Source of the DNA: Halosaccharopolyspora lacisalsi
Lineage (GTDB): Bacteria > Actinomycetota > Actinomycetes > Mycobacteriales > Pseudonocardiaceae
DNA length: 64,000 nucleotides
Direction: 5' to 3'
Assembly (NCBI RefSeq): GCF_014137975.1
Contig: NZ_JACGWZ010000003.1
Coordinates: 213,501-277,500, forward strand
In this document: piece after piece, positions 62,660 through 64,000 of the stretch
Position numbering within the stretch: the first letter of the stretch is position 1
Layout of the letters: the number at the start of each line of letters is the position of its first letter
Translations under genes and position numbers: made by a program
Notes under the pieces: model-generated
Told to the model about the DNA's origin: nothing
Database searches by the model: none
The model's input: the letters and a program-made list of their open reading frames with translations, nothing else

Positions 62660-63751
62660 ATGAAAATTCCTGGGGATCGAGAGCGAAAAAGGCCGCTGCG
62701 CTGGGTGAATAGCGCCAAGGGTGCGGACGTGGCGAACTTCCTGCTCGTCGTGGCGACCGCGCTGACGACGGCGACCGTCGCCCTGGTCATCGAAGACTTG
62801 CTGGCCAAACCCGTATGGAACCCCCAGTTCGTCTGGTACCGCGGTCTTGCTCTGCTCGCCGCGATCCTGCTGGCGTTCTTGGCCGTGTACTGGCGTTCGA
62901 GAGTCTGGCGCAACGCGGGCACCCTGTTCTACGTCCACCTGCTCGACGAGCGGATGCGAGATCTGCGGACGGCCTCGTTGACGTCCGCTACCAAGCAGCG
63001 CATGTCGTCGCGTTCCCTAGTCCGCTGGTCCGACCTGGACAGCCAGACGATCGAGGGAGTCATCGACCTGCACCAGTCGTGCCACGAGATGGGTGCGGCT
63101 CTGGAGACCGCTATTAACACCGATCGCGATGACACCGGGTGCACCATTGCTCCGAACATGCTCTGGCCGACTGCCCTGGCCGTCGGTGCGTACTTGCCGA
63201 CCAGCCGCGAGTTACGACTCCTGGAGCTCTCCCCCAGCAATGAGCACGAGTTCGAGCTGCAACGAGGTGGTTCCGGTGGGGTGGACGTGAAGTGCCACGA
63301 GACCGTTGCGGACCAAAGCGGTCGAGTCGGGGTCTGGCTGGCGTTCACTCCCATGGCCGAGAAGTTCTCCACCGGCGCCTTCGAGCAGTTCGGTGTCGAG
63401 ACCGTGCACGTCCTCACCGCCGGCGGGAGCATCCCGAGCCGGGATAACCCACCTAATCACGACGGTGCGCGCTTGAAGCAGCTCGCCCGGGAAATCGCAG
63501 GGCAGCTCGTCCGCGTTAAGAGAGACAGCGGAAACAGGGAGCTCGTCGTGGTCGCCATGATCCCCAAGACCGTGGCTCTGACCGTCGGCTGGCACCTCTC
63601 CCAGTACGAGTGCCGCTTCTTCCAGGGTACCCACCTCATACACTACGACTACGCCAGAGACGTTTACATCCCAATGCGCGTGCGCCCCTCTCAGCCGAGC
63701 ACCCCACCTCGACGAAGCGGGGCTCTGCACGATTCGCAGCCCGCGGAGTAA
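62660..63751 (+). CDS. Two-helix membrane protein with SAVED-like sensor domain (candidate CRISPR ancillary effector)
   Basis: This is a 363-residue protein. Two membrane helices at about 24-44 (VANFLLVVATALTTATVALVI) and 58-78 (VWYRGLALLAAILLAFLAVYW), each flanked by basic residues on the cytosolic side, put the rest of the protein in the cytosol. After a linker with basic and Ser residues comes a SAVED-like domain: MLWPTALAVGAYLPTSRELR, later VAMIPKTVALTVGWHLSQYE and a terminal LIHYDYARDVYIPMRV. SAVED domains, like CARF, bind cyclic oligonucleotides. No nuclease or protease motif is present. GGGAG lies four bases before ATG 62660; GTG 62657 is too close to it. Confidence 0.78.
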   Translation: MKIPGDRERKRPLRWVNSAKGADVANFLLVVATALTTATVALVIEDLLAKPVWNPQFVWYRGLALLAAILLAFLAVYWRSRVWRNAGTLFYVHLLDERMRDLRTASLTSATKQRMSSRSLVRWSDLDSQTIEGVIDLHQSCHEMGAALETAINTDRDDTGCTIAPNMLWPTALAVGAYLPTSRELRLLELSPSNEHEFELQRGGSGGVDVKCHETVADQSGRVGVWLAFTPMAEKFSTGAFEQFGVETVHVLTAGGSIPSRDNPPNHDGARLKQLAREIAGQLVRVKRDSGNRELVVVAMIPKTVALTVGWHLSQYECRFFQGTHLIHYDYARDVYIPMRVRPSQPSTPPRRSGALHDSQPAE

Positions 63752-63843
63752 GATCCGGTCAGCAGGCCCCGGCGTCGACATGCCAGACTGGCGGCCTGCT
63801 GCCGCAGGGCGGCATGTTGATCTCATAACAAGCACTGTGACCT

Positions 63844-63859
63844 GCGATTTTACTCTCGG
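63844..63859 (+). promoter_or_regulatory. Leader-end motif of CRISPR array 2
   Basis: GCGATTTTACTCTCGGG (63844-63860, including the first repeat base) equals the array 1 motif apart from one base. It follows the TM-SAVED stop by about 90 bp; that 108-bp gap holds the leader and nothing else. Confidence 0.7.
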
Positions 63860-64000
63860 GCTCGCACCGTCCCTACGAGGGATCGCAACCCGGTTTCCGC
63901 GACATGACGGCGCCCCCCGGCCAAGCTCGCACCGTCCCTACGAGGGATCGCAACATGCCGTGATCCTGCTTGTAGAGGTACACAGCCATGCTCGCACCGT
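63860..64000 (+). CRISPR. CRISPR array 2 (cut by window end): 2 full repeats and the start of a third
   Basis: The 30-base repeats start at 63860, 63925 and 63990 (the last truncated after 11 bases), with two 35-base spacers. They equal the array 1 repeat except that the second and third bases read CT instead of TC (GCTCGCACC). Same handle ATCGCAAC, same stem, same direction, same leader motif. The array continues beyond the window. Confidence 0.96.

Noticed and set aside
62660-63751. TM-SAVED as part of a CBASS operon
   Set aside because: No CD-NTase or Cap2/Cap3 gene is present nearby; it is enclosed by the cas operon and array 2.

Overview
The window is one continuous stretch of high-GC DNA from an actinomycete. 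The evidence is dense high-GC coding with many GTG starts, IdeR/DmdR1-type iron boxes, a mycothiol-type isomerase fold, DivIVA/Wag31-like coiled coils and a chromosomal AAC(2')-I-like acetyltransferase. Pseudonocardiales (for example an Actinopolyspora or Saccharopolyspora relative) is my best guess; the genus is inference only.

Bases 1-34,000 are mostly conserved chromosomal genes. They run: the 3' end of a glucan phosphorylase gene, a TPR membrane protein, an ABC ATPase, an enoyl-CoA hydratase, a THUMP-like methyltransferase, an HrpA helicase, a divergent LysR/aromatic-acid transporter pair, an AAC(2')-I-like enzyme, DegV, etfBA, an olsB-olsA-like acyltransferase pair, cysteine desulfurase-mnmA, an unusual overlapping pair (DDAH-like hydrolase and PSD-like decarboxylase), a MetE-like protein, tRNA-His, oligoribonuclease, an acyl-CoA ligase, a TPP riboswitch with thiD-tenA, a pyruvyl-transferase-like protein, and a four-gene operon of DivIVA-like coiled-coil and single-span membrane proteins. 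Several gene ends carry long, nearly perfect palindromes without T tracts.

Bases 34,200-47,250 form an iron-regulated siderophore locus: a GNAT acyltransferase, a two-module NRPS (C-A-T-C-A-T-TE), MbtH, an exporter, a siderophore-interacting reductase and an ornithine N-hydroxylase, with three candidate iron boxes. By eye the adenylation codes read threonine and N5-hydroxyornithine. The first C domain resembles those of DhbF/EntF, but no dihydroxybenzoate genes are present here. A strongly folded non-coding element separates the reductase from the hydroxylase.

Bases 47,290-53,530 carry ordinary genes (pentapeptide protein, LLM oxidoreductase, DUF3817-ctaB, MHS transporter, DinB-fold protein, snapalysin). 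They are followed by decayed cupin and GlxA-like regulator remnants and then a displaced 3' half of a tRNA-Arg(UCU) gene at 54,362-54,408. That half gene is the signature of an integrated element; its orientation places the element to the right.

Bases 54,409-64,000, inside the inferred island, hold a type III-D-like CRISPR system. Array 1 has 13 repeats and 12 spacers. The translationally coupled operon is TIGR03986-type RAMP, cas10, cas7, csx10, fused cas7-cas7 and a csx19-like gene. A divergently transcribed two-helix membrane protein with a SAVED-like domain follows, and then a second array that runs off the window. Cas10 keeps the GGDD cyclase motif but has no HD nuclease domain, so the most interesting hypothesis is that target RNA triggers cyclic oligoadenylate, which gates a membrane effector (TM-SAVED). 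No Cas1, Cas2 or Cas6 gene, and no separate Cas11 gene, is visible.
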